A stretch of 64,000 bases of DNA, taken from positions 62,001 to 126,000 of the forward strand of contig NZ_FYDJ01000012.1 of assembly GCF_900187425.1 (NCBI RefSeq), written 5' to 3'. The DNA is from Pseudomonas sp. Irchel s3h14. Its GTDB lineage: Bacteria > Pseudomonadota > Gammaproteobacteria > Pseudomonadales > Pseudomonadaceae. Positions 25,967 through 34,997 of this stretch are shown here, piece by piece (positions within the stretch are counted from its first letter, which is position 1; the number at the start of each line of letters is the position of its first letter). The notes under the pieces were generated by a model, which had not been told where the DNA came from, did no database searches, and saw only the letters and a list, made by a program, of their open reading frames with translations. The position numbers were made by a program, and so were the translations under genes.

Positions 25967-27061
25967 ATGACGCCCCTAGAACGATATCAAGCTGATCTGA
26001 AACGCCCGGAATTCTTCCATGACGCCGCGCAGGAAACTGCGGTGCGCCATTTGCAGCGCCTGTACGACGATCTGGTCGCGGCCTCGCACAGCAAACCGGG
26101 TCTGTTCGGCAAACTGTTTGGCAAGAAAGACGCGGCACCGGTCAAGGGTCTGTACTTCTGGGGCGGCGTCGGCCGTGGCAAGACCTATCTGGTCGACACC
26201 TTCTTCGAAGCGCTGCCGTTCAAGGAAAAGGTCCGCACTCACTTCCACCGCTTCATGAAGCGCGTGCACGAAGAGATGAAGACCCTCGGCGGCGAGAAAA
26301 ACCCGCTGACCATCATCGCCAAGCGCTTCTCCGATGAAGCCCGGGTGATTTGTTTCGATGAGTTCTTCGTGTCTGACATCACCGACGCGATGATCCTCGG
26401 CACGCTGATGGAAGAGCTGTTCAAGAACGGCGTGACCCTGGTCGCGACCTCGAACATCGTGCCGGACGGTTTGTACAAGGACGGCCTGCAACGTGCGCGC
26501 TTCCTGCCAGCCATTGCGCTGATCAAGCAGAACACCGAGATCGTCAACGTCGACAGCGGCGTCGATTATCGTCTGCGTCACCTTGAGCAAGCGGAGCTGT
26601 TCCACTTTCCGCTGGATGATGCGTCCCACGAAAGCCTGCGCAAGAGCTTCCGCGCCCTGACGCCGGAATGCACGGCAGCCATCGAGAACGATGTGTTGAT
26701 GATCGAGAACCGCGAAATCCGTGCCGTGCGCACCTGCGATGACGTGGCCTGGTTCGACTTCCGCGAACTCTGCGACGGCCCGCGCAGCCAGAACGACTAC
26801 ATCGAACTGGGCAAGATCTTCCACGCCGTGTTGCTCAGCGGTGTCGAGCAGATGAGCGTCACCACCGACGACATCGCCCGACGTTTTATCAACATGGTCG
26901 ACGAGTTCTACGACCGCAACGTGAAGCTGATCATTTCCGCTGAAGTCGAGCTCAAAGACCTCTACACCGGCGGTCGCCTGAACTTCGAGTTCCAGCGCAC
27001 CCTCAGTCGTCTGCTGGAAATGCAGTCTCACGAATTCCTGTCTCGGGCACACAAGCCGTAG
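25967..27061 (+). CDS. zapE: Cell division ATPase ZapE (AFG1 family)
   Basis: A 364-residue AFG1-like P-loop ATPase. Walker A is GGVGRGKTY (about 62-70) and Walker B is VICFDEFFVSD (about 127-137). ATSNIVPDGLYKDGLQRARFLP is the sensor region with the Arg motif. ZapE interacts with FtsZ and destabilises Z-rings during constriction in E. coli, and it is related to mitochondrial Afg1. Length is normal for the family. It sits between terminators, so it is probably its own unit. Confidence 0.93.
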   Translation: MTPLERYQADLKRPEFFHDAAQETAVRHLQRLYDDLVAASHSKPGLFGKLFGKKDAAPVKGLYFWGGVGRGKTYLVDTFFEALPFKEKVRTHFHRFMKRVHEEMKTLGGEKNPLTIIAKRFSDEARVICFDEFFVSDITDAMILGTLMEELFKNGVTLVATSNIVPDGLYKDGLQRARFLPAIALIKQNTEIVNVDSGVDYRLRHLEQAELFHFPLDDASHESLRKSFRALTPECTAAIENDVLMIENREIRAVRTCDDVAWFDFRELCDGPRSQNDYIELGKIFHAVLLSGVEQMSVTTDDIARRFINMVDEFYDRNVKLIISAEVELKDLYTGGRLNFEFQRTLSRLLEMQSHEFLSRAHKP

Positions 27062-27079
27062 GACATTTCGGTAAATGAG

Positions 27080-27107
27080 AAAGGCCTGCATTGCAGGCCT
27101 TTTTTGT
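27080..27107. terminator. Hairpin terminator between zapE and the asparaginase gene
   Basis: AAAGGCCTGCA pairs with TGCAGGCCTTT, followed by T-rich sequence. It is placed between convergent genes. Confidence 0.9.
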
Positions 27108-27143
27108 GCGCTGTAGATCCCTACTGGCTGCTGTACCCCTGTG

Positions 27144-28124
27144 TCAGTCTTCCAAGAGATACCGCGCCAGTTCATCTTGTCGCTGGCAGCCAATGAGCAG
27201 CCACAACAAGACCCGGGCTTTGCGCGGGCAGAGGAATCCGGCCATTGATGCACCTTTACGAATCAGGTCCATCTCGCCGCCAATAAAACCGTAGGAAGAT
27301 TGCGCGGTGGAACCGGAACCGGTCCGGGTTGCGATGATCACCGGAATCTTCTTGGCGATGTGCTTGATAACCTCGGCCCAACGCTCCGAAACATGTCCGG
27401 CACCGAAACCGCCGATCACCAGTCCGTCATAGCCAAGATCGAGAATGTTCTCCAGTAACAGCGTGTCGGCAGAGAGCGACGCCTCCAGCATCGCAACCTT
27501 CTGTGTGGTCTGTTGCGGCAACGGCAAAACCGTTCGCTGGGCCGGTGGGCGCACATAGCGGACGGCGTTTTCGACGAGCATGCCGGCGGGGCCAAAGACT
27601 GGAGAGGAAAACGCCTGCACTGCCAATGAATCGGTTTTACGCACGCGGCATGCCGGGTGAATCTGCCCGTTCATAACCACCTGAACGCCTCGCAGTCGAC
27701 TGTCTTCAGCCAGTGCGACTCGGCAAGCATCCAGCAGATTTGCCGGGCCATCGGCTCCCGGCTGGGCTGCCGAGCGCATGGCACCGGTCAGGACCAGCGG
27801 TTCTTCGTGGTCCCACAAATGGTCAAAAAACGTGGCTGATTCTTCAAGTGTGTCCGTGCCCTGGGTAATGACGACACCGACGGCACCTTGCTTGATCTGG
27901 AAATTCGCCCAGGAAAGGACGCTCAGCAAAAAGTCGAAATCCAGTGAGGCGCTGGGCAACAGTCCGAGCGTTTCTACGGTGACCCGTGCCAAGGTCGCCA
28001 ACTCTGGCACCGAGGCCAGCAGGGTTTCGCCGCTGACGGTCGGGATTACCCCTTCGCCAGCGTTCCTGGCTTGCATGCTCACGGTGCCGCCGAGCGCTGC
28101 AATGGCCAGTTTGGGCAGGTCCAT
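27144..28124 (-). CDS. L-asparaginase-family amidohydrolase
   Basis: A 326-residue asparaginase/glutaminase-family enzyme. The two catalytic Thr motifs are ALGGTVSM (Thr14) and ITQGTDTLEES (Thr90-Asp91). GAMRSAAQPGADGPANL is the usual third block. No signal peptide is visible, so it is probably cytoplasmic. The ATG at 28124 has GAGG upstream; an ATG at 28136 lies within that site. It is the last gene of the minus-strand run with the duplicated membrane protein, amidase and monooxygenase. It may act on an amide from that pathway, but ordinary asparagine use is the default. Confidence 0.88.
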   Translation of the reverse strand: MDLPKLAIAALGGTVSMQARNAGEGVIPTVSGETLLASVPELATLARVTVETLGLLPSASLDFDFLLSVLSWANFQIKQGAVGVVITQGTDTLEESATFFDHLWDHEEPLVLTGAMRSAAQPGADGPANLLDACRVALAEDSRLRGVQVVMNGQIHPACRVRKTDSLAVQAFSSPVFGPAGMLVENAVRYVRPPAQRTVLPLPQQTTQKVAMLEASLSADTLLLENILDLGYDGLVIGGFGAGHVSERWAEVIKHIAKKIPVIIATRTGSGSTAQSSYGFIGGEMDLIRKGASMAGFLCPRKARVLLWLLIGCQRQDELARYLLED

Positions 28125-28202
28125 GTGATACCTCATTAGCGTGTGATGAGAGGTGGCTGTATCCGGATTTGAGTCCGTGATACAGCCCGGTCGCGACGTT
28201 CG

Positions 28203-29411
28203 TCAGCGGGCTACCAGCAGTCCAATAAACGGAATGATCAGCAACGTGCTGATGGCCATGGCCAGTACATTGCCGATGAAACCGTGCATGTCGGCCGGCA
28301 ACCGCTTGGCAATCGCGCATGCCAGTGGTGGCGCAATCAATGCCCCCAGCAGTGCGCTTGAGGCGATAACCTGCCAGCTGCCGCCGTACGTCAGAACGGC
28401 CGCCGGTACGACTGACACCAACGGAACGTAGGTGGGATACCAGCCGCGCAATATCCATTGCTGACGCCAGATCACTACGCCTAACGCCGAGGTCAAGGCT
28501 TGCGCGGCGATCAGTTGGGGCAGCAAGCCCGTGCCATACACCGGGCTTGTGGGGTTCAAGGTGTAAGCCATCAAGGCGCCCGCGATCAAACCGAGACTGG
28601 CCCATTCATTGCCAAAGAACGGCGCTTCCGAAAAGTCGGCCAACACCCGGCGCAGGCTCCACACGACACCATAATCGGGCGTTTTGGTGATGGCGGGTAC
28701 GGGCACAGGGGGGGACGGTTTCTTGGGTGGGTCGGACTTCACCAGGCTCGGCAGGTAACGACAGAGCAGAAAAGCGCCGACGCTGGCGACCGCCATGCCC
28801 GTGACATTGCCGATCACCGCCGGCAATCCGAGGGGGTTGCAGACGTAATTGACGATCAACAAGCACATCGGAGTGACGAACACGGCGCCCATGATTGCGC
28901 CATTGATTGTGACCTTCCAGCCGCCGCCAAACATCAGCACCATCGCCGCCGGCAGCGAAACAAACGCCGCAAACGTCGGTTGCCAACGGGTGGCCGTGAC
29001 CGTCCAGCCCCACAGCAGGTTGCTCAACAACAGGCCCAGCAACGAGCTGGTGACGAGCCACGGCCATAATCCCGTCCCGTAGGAGATGGCAAAGCCTTGC
29101 CAGGCTTTTCCCGTTCTATTCGCCCAGTAGGCCAGGTAGGCGCCTGCAAGCAACCCGATCGAAGCGAACTCATGTTTGTAGAACGCCACCTCGCTGATGT
29201 CTCCCAAGACCCAACGCAGCCAGGCACTGGGCTCCGGGAGGCTCGACACCATGTGACTGTAGTCTGGCCAATGGGCTGACCAGGATGTCCGGTAGGTGAA
29301 TGAGAGCCAGATGATCAACAGAGTCGTGCTGAGCATCAGCCAGATGATCGCCATATCCAGCCGCGACCTGGCGGCAAGCCGGTTTTGCGGTTTTTCGTTT
29401 GTGGTTTCCAT
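28203..29411 (-). CDS. Internally duplicated integral membrane protein, unknown family
   Basis: A 402-residue inner-membrane protein with about ten to twelve hydrophobic segments. Its two halves are visibly related: FYKHEFASIGLLAGAYLAY, FGGGWKVTINGAIMGA and VIGNVTGMAVASVGAF in the first match FFGNEWASLGLIAGALMAY, YGGSWQVIASSALLGA and FIGNVLAMAISTLLII in the second. A Pro/Lys-rich cytoplasm-like linker (DPPKKPSPPVPVP) joins them. This suggests gene duplication and fusion, as in many transporters. The position between the amidase and asparaginase genes suggests transport of their substrate or product. I do not recognise the family. Confidence 0.75.
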   Translation of the reverse strand: METTNEKPQNRLAARSRLDMAIIWLMLSTTLLIIWLSFTYRTSWSAHWPDYSHMVSSLPEPSAWLRWVLGDISEVAFYKHEFASIGLLAGAYLAYWANRTGKAWQGFAISYGTGLWPWLVTSSLLGLLLSNLLWGWTVTATRWQPTFAAFVSLPAAMVLMFGGGWKVTINGAIMGAVFVTPMCLLIVNYVCNPLGLPAVIGNVTGMAVASVGAFLLCRYLPSLVKSDPPKKPSPPVPVPAITKTPDYGVVWSLRRVLADFSEAPFFGNEWASLGLIAGALMAYTLNPTSPVYGTGLLPQLIAAQALTSALGVVIWRQQWILRGWYPTYVPLVSVVPAAVLTYGGSWQVIASSALLGALIAPPLACAIAKRLPADMHGFIGNVLAMAISTLLIIPFIGLLVAR

Positions 29412-29426
29412 CAGTCATTCCCCTTA

Positions 29427-30314
29427 TCAGCGCGGCAGACAAGGGTGCTGGGTGTAACCGAGCATTTGATCGTAGAGGTCGGTTCGACGATCGCGATGCA
29501 AATCGTTCAGGTTGTTCCAGATGGGCGCGCTGCGCGAGCTGGTCAGGTCGATGTCGGCAAACAGGATTTCCTGCTTGTCTGCTGAGGCCACCAGGCCAAT
29601 CGGCCAGCCGTTGGTGCCCGCGATCAGCGAGCAGCCCAGGTAACGTGCACCTCGCTCTTCGCCGATCCGGCTCGCCGCCGCAATAAACACATTGTTGACG
29701 TGAGCTGCCGTCATCGTCAGGTACGACGCCATGCACTTGCCGGCGTCATCGAACAGCGGCGGAGGCGTCCACACCCAGTTGTTCAGGCTGCAAATGATGT
29801 CCGCGCCTTGCTGACTGAGGATTCGCGGCACTTCCGGGAACCAGATATCCCAGCAGATCAACAATCCGATACGGCCAATAGGCGTATCGAAAACCGGAAA
29901 GCCCTGATCTCCCGGTGTGAACCACAGCTTCTCCAGGTTCCACAAATGGGCTTTGCGATACTTGCCGATAAAACCGTCAGGCCCGACCAGAACGCCGGTG
30001 TTGAACAGCCGCATGCCATCGCGCTCGGTCAAGCCGGCCACCAGGTAAACCTTGTGCTGGCGGGCGAAGTCCACCCAGATTTGCACACTCGGCCCGTCGG
30101 GAATCACCTCCGAATGGTCGAACGCGTCTTGCCGATTGCTGAAGAAATAACCTGTGCTGCAAAGCTCGGGCAGCACGATGAGATTGGCACCGCCGTTTAC
30201 CGCTTCCAGGGCCAACTCCAGACCATGACGCAGATTACCTGCGCGTTTCTCTTTGCCGACTTGTGGGTCGAATTGCACGACGGCTACACGAACAGGACTT
30301 GTTGGCTCGCTCAT
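29427..30314 (-). CDS. Nitrilase-superfamily carbon-nitrogen hydrolase (amidase)
   Basis: A 295-residue nitrilase-superfamily enzyme with the complete catalytic triad: Glu50 (VLPELCSTGYFF), Lys121 (KYRKAHLW) and Cys154 (LLICWDIWFPE). The family hydrolyses amides, carbamoyl groups or nitriles in the cytoplasm. GAGG precedes the ATG at 30314. Upstream on the same strand is an FAD amino-acid 2-monooxygenase, which would produce an amide. Lysine catabolism in Pseudomonas uses the same enzyme pair (DavB, then DavA, also a nitrilase-superfamily amidase). The role is therefore inferred to be hydrolysis of the amide made by the neighbour. Confidence 0.88.
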   Translation of the reverse strand: MSEPTSPVRVAVVQFDPQVGKEKRAGNLRHGLELALEAVNGGANLIVLPELCSTGYFFSNRQDAFDHSEVIPDGPSVQIWVDFARQHKVYLVAGLTERDGMRLFNTGVLVGPDGFIGKYRKAHLWNLEKLWFTPGDQGFPVFDTPIGRIGLLICWDIWFPEVPRILSQQGADIICSLNNWVWTPPPLFDDAGKCMASYLTMTAAHVNNVFIAAASRIGEERGARYLGCSLIAGTNGWPIGLVASADKQEILFADIDLTSSRSAPIWNNLNDLHRDRRTDLYDQMLGYTQHPCLPR

Positions 30315-30506
30315 TCTCGATGACCTCTTTTTTATTGTTTTTCACGCTGTTTAGTTGCGTGTTTATAAGAGTTGAAATGGCGTTTTTACGTAAGTCAGCG
30401 GCTTCCGTTTGAGCTGTAGTCCGTGTCCGAAGATCGCGCAGGGCAGAGCGCCCGAATACTTCTGTCGGGGCGCAAGGTGGCGTAATAGAGCGGTTACGCA
30501 GAGACA

Positions 30507-30533
30507 GAACCAACGCGCAGGGCGCATTGGTTC
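30507..30533. other. Hairpin between the monooxygenase and amidase genes
   Basis: GAACCAACGCGC pairs with GCGCATTGGTTC (one mismatch) around AGG, just past the monooxygenase stop. It has no T-run. It could reduce read-through or protect the upstream message. The rest of 30315-30550 contains no gene that I can see. Confidence 0.5.
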
Positions 30534-30550
30534 CGAGATGGAGCCGGGTG

Positions 30551-32488
30551 TCAGTTGCGGATGCGGTAGTGCGGGTAGTCGCTCATGCAGAATCCGCCGT
30601 TGAATACCGCTGCGGTTTTATTGCAGATATGAATCACGGCATCCACGGCGCCGCGAAAGCAGGGCTCTGTCCAGCCGGCATCGACTGAAAACGATTCGCC
30701 GGAAAAATACAGGCCGGACACAGGCGAGAAATCCCGGTTGTACTTCATCAGGCTCACCGCGTCGTAATAAGTGCCGGGCCTGTATAGCTTTGCGCAGCCC
30801 AAAGCGTTTCTGTCCGTCATCCAGCGTTGGACCACGGCATGTTCAGTTTTAATGTAGGGAGAAATCTTCTGCTGGATATTGGCGGAATTCATCAGTATCC
30901 GGTCGAGTTCCTCCACGCACTTCGTCACCAGTTCCTGGTCGTTAAACAGCGCCAGTTTGGTGGCGTCATCCTCCCATGTGTAACTTAATAATATGCAGTC
31001 GTATGGATAATTCTCGTTATAGCGATAGCTGTATACGTCGTGAATGAAACTGTCGGTCACAATGGCGTGGGGGATTCGGGTTTGGCTTGAAAGGAATGAT
31101 TTGTTCAAGGGGGCGTACACTTTGCAACTTGTTTCCCAGTGCGCTGTTTTGTAAGCGTTGATCATCGCGAATGGCAGCATCTGCTGATTGAAGTTTTCGA
31201 GCCGGATACTTGTTTCAATCAACCATGAAGGCAGGGTCATGATGACAGCGTCAAAGTCATCGAACAGTTCCTGCGATTGACAGGGCTGGCTGAATTTCCA
31301 TGTGTAGTAGACGCGTACTTTTTGATCGTCCAGCTTCTTCAGTTTGTTGACGGATGAATCGGTGAAAAAACCGTCGCCTCTTTCAAGACAATGTTCGTAG
31401 AACGACGTGTGCGCGCTGTCGGTGTTCATGAACAGCAGGCATTCGTCCAGCGCCGCGAGGCCGATGTAGCGCGGGCTGTCGAAAGGCAGGCCCTTCGCAT
31501 CGAGAACAGCGTCGCTGTGCAAGTAAGGCGCGGGAAGCGGTTCGCCGCACGAATCGACCCGACCGTGAACCAGTTGCAGGCGACTGCTGAATCCGAAAAT
31601 GGCGGTACGCAGCGGGTAGAGTGCGCACACGTCATAAAAAGCGCCCCAGCTGCCATCGCCGATGCCGATCGAATAGAACAGGGTTGATTCATGCGAAGTC
31701 ATTCCGACTCCGCCGAAATCCCCGGGTTTGTCCTTGTTCCAGGTTTCCAGCACCGGCATGCAGACCAGGTCGCGAAACGAAACACGCTCGTACCTATCGA
31801 CGATGGCCGCCCAGACGGCTTCCCACTCCTGTGTGGCGTAGATCAGCGCAATCTGGCGAGTCATCCTGGCGGCAAAGGCTTTCCACTTGGCATAAACCGT
31901 TTGCAGCGCCTCGTCGGGTGGAGGCGTCAAGCCGTCTTCATTCGTCCAGATCAACATGTGCGGATCCGCGCGACCACCCAGGCTGCCTTCCTGAAGATAA
32001 ATGCCTGTCGAACTCACCCACTGACTTCCCGGATTGGGGAAGTCCGATAACGTCAGGTCAAATGCCTTGGCGTAGTAAGCCATCAGCGATCGACCTTCTT
32101 TGGGTGGCTCGTTTTCTCTATTGAAGAATGGCAGGCGCATGGCGCCCATCTCGAAAGGTGTATGACTTTCTTTTATTGGATGGCTGCCATGGACGGTCAG
32201 GTGCCTGCCGCCAATGCGTGTCGATTGTTCTATCAGTGTCACGTCGGTAAAACCGCAACGATAAAGTTCTCGGGCAGCAGTGAGTCCGGTAACGCCTGCG
32301 CCAATGATGCATATTTTATGGGTGGGATCAGTTGCCTTTGCTACGCCGTGTTCCTGTTCAATTAACGCCCGGTAGTCAAAGCATAAGTCTGGCGGATTTG
32401 GGAATCGGCCTGACCATTTATTTTTAGCCTGGAGATTTTCGGTCTTGTCGTTAAGTGAGAGAAGCTGGGAACTTGTATCTATTGTCAT
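30551..32488 (-). CDS. FAD-dependent amino acid 2-monooxygenase (IaaM/DavB family)
   Basis: A 645-residue flavoprotein of the amine oxidase superfamily. The FAD-binding motif ICIIGAGVTGLTAARELY (59-76) and TRIGGRH (90-96) start the Rossmann fold, followed by EMGAMRLP (113-120). Late motifs are SYTWEDDATK and GLYFSGESFSVDAGW, both close to those in tryptophan 2-monooxygenase (IaaM), phenylalanine 2-monooxygenase and lysine 2-monooxygenase (DavB). These enzymes oxidatively decarboxylate an L-amino acid to an amide. The protein is longer than IaaM or DavB (about 560) and its substrate is not readable. AGGGAAG precedes the ATG. Parts of the gene are less GC-rich than its neighbours. Confidence 0.85.
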   Translation of the reverse strand: MTIDTSSQLLSLNDKTENLQAKNKWSGRFPNPPDLCFDYRALIEQEHGVAKATDPTHKICIIGAGVTGLTAARELYRCGFTDVTLIEQSTRIGGRHLTVHGSHPIKESHTPFEMGAMRLPFFNRENEPPKEGRSLMAYYAKAFDLTLSDFPNPGSQWVSSTGIYLQEGSLGGRADPHMLIWTNEDGLTPPPDEALQTVYAKWKAFAARMTRQIALIYATQEWEAVWAAIVDRYERVSFRDLVCMPVLETWNKDKPGDFGGVGMTSHESTLFYSIGIGDGSWGAFYDVCALYPLRTAIFGFSSRLQLVHGRVDSCGEPLPAPYLHSDAVLDAKGLPFDSPRYIGLAALDECLLFMNTDSAHTSFYEHCLERGDGFFTDSSVNKLKKLDDQKVRVYYTWKFSQPCQSQELFDDFDAVIMTLPSWLIETSIRLENFNQQMLPFAMINAYKTAHWETSCKVYAPLNKSFLSSQTRIPHAIVTDSFIHDVYSYRYNENYPYDCILLSYTWEDDATKLALFNDQELVTKCVEELDRILMNSANIQQKISPYIKTEHAVVQRWMTDRNALGCAKLYRPGTYYDAVSLMKYNRDFSPVSGLYFSGESFSVDAGWTEPCFRGAVDAVIHICNKTAAVFNGGFCMSDYPHYRIRN

Positions 32489-32711
32489 TGTTGATCTTCC
32501 CTGAAATGCAGTTCAGCTGGCGGGAAGAATAGAGTGGGTTTTCGGTCAGCGGCTCGCAAGCGTCCAAAGGACTAGTTCGGTACTCCGCATTCCGTTTTTC
32601 ATGTAAGGGAAATAATCACTCGATCGTTAACTTTAAACGTTGTTGGTGTTTGCAGTTTAATTCTGAAGCAGGCGCCGCTCGGCAATTCCGTGGCGACGCC
32701 TGTATCAACAG
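32489..32711. other. AT-richer gap upstream of the monooxygenase gene
   Basis: These 223 bases between two minus-strand genes are noticeably richer in A and T than their surroundings. They must hold the monooxygenase promoter, but no convincing -35/-10 pair or operator was identified by eye. Confidence 0.4.
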
Positions 32712-33707
32712 TTATGCAGCCTGTTGAAACTGCTGCCGATACTGGTTCGGCGACAGCTCGGTATGCTGGCGGAACAGCCGAGCGAAGAAGCTCGCATCGT
32801 CGTAACCGACTTCATAGCTGATGGTCTTGATGCTCTTGCGGCTGCCGGAGAGCAGACCCTTGGCGGTTTCGATGCGCAGTCGTTGCAGGTAATGCAGCGG
32901 CTTGTCACCGGTGGCGGTCTGGAAGCGCCGCATGAAATTGCGGATGCTCATGCCGTGTTCGCGAGCCACGTCTTCGAAGCGGAATTTGTCGGCGAAGTGT
33001 TCTTCGAGCCAGTGCTGGATCTGCAGGATGATCACATCCTGGTGCAGCTTCTGACCGCCGAAACCGATTCGTCCTGGCGAGTAGCTGCGCTGCACTTCAT
33101 AAAGAATGTCCCGCGCCACGGCCTGGGACACGTTGGCGCCGCAGAAGCGTTCGATCAGGTAAATGTAAAGGTCGCAGGCCGAGGTGGTGCCGCCCGCGCA
33201 ATACAGGTTGTCGGCATCGGTCAGGTGCTTGTCCTGATTGAGCTGAACCCGCGGGAAGCGTTCGGCAAACGCATTGAAGAAGCGCCAGTAAGTGGTCGCT
33301 TCCTTGCCGTCGAGCAGCCCGGCCTCGGCCAGCCAGAACACCCCGGTGGCCTCGCCGCACAGTACCGCGCCGCGAGCATGTTGCTGACGCAGCCAGGGCA
33401 GGACTTGTGGATAACGTTGGCAAAGGGTGTCGAAATCGTCCCAGAAGGCTGGAAGGACAATTATGTCGGCGTTTTCCAGGCCGCCGTCCACCGGGATGAT
33501 CACATCGCTGAAGCTGTTCACCGGTTTGCCGTCGGGGCTGACCAGGCGGGTTTCGAACGCCGGAGTCAAGCCTTGGCCCAGTTGTTTGCCGTAACGCAGG
33601 CTGGCCAGGTGGAAGAAATCCTTGGCTTGCATGAGGGTGGAAGCGAAAACCCGGTCGATAGCCAGGATGCTGACGCGCCGCAAGGGCGTGGAGACTTGGT
33701 TAGACAT
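32712..33707 (-). CDS. GlxA family (DJ-1/PfpI-AraC) transcriptional regulator
   Basis: A 331-residue regulator with an N-terminal DJ-1/PfpI-like domain (about 10-200, including GAVLCGEATGVFWLAEAGLLDG) and a C-terminal AraC helix-turn-helix domain (about 225-325: FRFEDVAREHGMSIRNFMRRF, TISYEVGYDDASFFARLFRQ). In pseudomonads such proteins control use of quaternary amines, arginine or other nitrogen compounds (GbdR, ArgR, CdhR types). It lies upstream of the monooxygenase gene on the same strand and divergent from the acyl-CoA dehydrogenase gene, so either could be its target. No strong ribosome-binding site is visible. Confidence 0.9.
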   Translation of the reverse strand: MSNQVSTPLRRVSILAIDRVFASTLMQAKDFFHLASLRYGKQLGQGLTPAFETRLVSPDGKPVNSFSDVIIPVDGGLENADIIVLPAFWDDFDTLCQRYPQVLPWLRQQHARGAVLCGEATGVFWLAEAGLLDGKEATTYWRFFNAFAERFPRVQLNQDKHLTDADNLYCAGGTTSACDLYIYLIERFCGANVSQAVARDILYEVQRSYSPGRIGFGGQKLHQDVIILQIQHWLEEHFADKFRFEDVAREHGMSIRNFMRRFQTATGDKPLHYLQRLRIETAKGLLSGSRKSIKTISYEVGYDDASFFARLFRQHTELSPNQYRQQFQQAA

Positions 33708-33852
33708 AATTCAACTTTATTCTTATAGGGGAAAGTGGTCACCAGACGGCTGGATCGTCTTATTTTTTGTCGGATGTGTCCAGTGTCCTGTATCGGATGC
33801 AGGGCATAGTCTCTGAAGGTCAATTCCGGCTAACAATAACGACAGGTGCCGC

Positions 33853-34989
33853 ATGATCCCCAGAACCTTGTTCAGTTCCGAGCACGAACTTTTTCGCGAC
33901 AGCGTGCGAACGTTCCTCGAAAAAGAGGCCGTGCCGTTCCATGGGCAATGGGAGAAACAAGGCTATATCGACCGCAAACTCTGGAACAAGGCAGGGGAGG
34001 CGGGGATGCTGTGTTCGCATCTGCCGGAAGAATACGGCGGCCTGGGGGCGGACTTTCTCTACAGTGCGGTGGTGATCGAAGAGGTCGGTCGTCTCGGCCT
34101 GACCGGTATCGGTTTTTCCCTGCATTCGGACATCGTCGCGCCTTACATCCTGCATTACGGCAGTGAAGCGCTGAAACACAAATACCTGCCGAAACTGGTG
34201 TCTGGCGAGATGGTCACGGCGATTGCCATGACAGAGCCGGGTGCCGGTTCCGACCTGCAAGGGGTGAAAACCACCGCGGTGCTCGATGGCGACGAGTATG
34301 TGATCAACGGTTCGAAGACGTTCATCACCAACGGCTTTCTCGCTGACCTGGTGATTGTCGTGGCCAAGACCGATCCGAAGGCTGGCGCGAAAGGCACCAG
34401 CCTGTTTCTGGTGGAAGCCAACACCCCAGGCTTCGCCAAGGGCAAGCGTCTGGAAAAAGTCGGCATGAAGGCTCAGGACACCTCGGAGCTGTTCTTCCAG
34501 GACGTTCGGGTACCCAAGGAAAACCTGCTGGGGCAGACCGGGATGGGCTTCGCTTACCTGATGCAGGAATTGCCTCAAGAGCGTCTTACCGTTGCCATCG
34601 GCGGGCTGGCTTCGGCTGAAGCTGCGTTGCAATGGACGCTGGATTACACCCGCGAGCGCAAGGCATTCGGCAAGGCGATCGCCGACTTCCAGAACACCCG
34701 TTTCAAACTGGCGGAGATGGCGACCGAGATTCAGATCGGTCGGGTCTTCGTCGATCGCTGTCTGGAACTGCACCTGCAAGGCAAGCTCGACGTGCCGACC
34801 GCGGCGATGGCCAAGTATTGGGGCACTGACCTGCAATGCAAGGTGCTCGACGAGTGCGTGCAGTTGCATGGCGGCTACGGTTTCATGTGGGAATACCCGA
34901 TCGCCCGGGCGTGGGCGGATGCGCGGGTGCAGCGGATTTATGCGGGGACCAACGAAATCATGAAGGAGATTATTGCGCGGTCGCTGTAA
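33853..34989 (+). CDS. Acyl-CoA dehydrogenase, LCAD-like
   Basis: A 378-residue FAD-dependent acyl-CoA dehydrogenase. TEPGAGSDLQ and QLHGGYGFMWEYPIARAW are family signatures. The catalytic base is not at the usual C-terminal site, which reads IYAGTNEI with Ala. Instead Glu243 in QELPQERL matches the position used by long-chain and isovaleryl-CoA dehydrogenases. QELPQER and CVQLHGGYGFMWEYPIA closely resemble LCAD. It therefore probably acts on long or branched acyl-CoA. AGGTG precedes the ATG. It is divergent from the GlxA-type regulator. Confidence 0.92.
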   Translation: MIPRTLFSSEHELFRDSVRTFLEKEAVPFHGQWEKQGYIDRKLWNKAGEAGMLCSHLPEEYGGLGADFLYSAVVIEEVGRLGLTGIGFSLHSDIVAPYILHYGSEALKHKYLPKLVSGEMVTAIAMTEPGAGSDLQGVKTTAVLDGDEYVINGSKTFITNGFLADLVIVVAKTDPKAGAKGTSLFLVEANTPGFAKGKRLEKVGMKAQDTSELFFQDVRVPKENLLGQTGMGFAYLMQELPQERLTVAIGGLASAEAALQWTLDYTRERKAFGKAIADFQNTRFKLAEMATEIQIGRVFVDRCLELHLQGKLDVPTAAMAKYWGTDLQCKVLDECVQLHGGYGFMWEYPIARAWADARVQRIYAGTNEIMKEIIARSL

Positions 34990-34997
34990 TGCAGCGT

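Noticed and set aside
30551..32488. Naming the FAD enzyme iaaM and calling the locus an indole-3-acetic acid pathway
   Set aside because: The motifs fit the wider amino acid 2-monooxygenase family, but the length differs and the partner is a nitrilase-type amidase, not an IaaH amidase. The substrate cannot be read.
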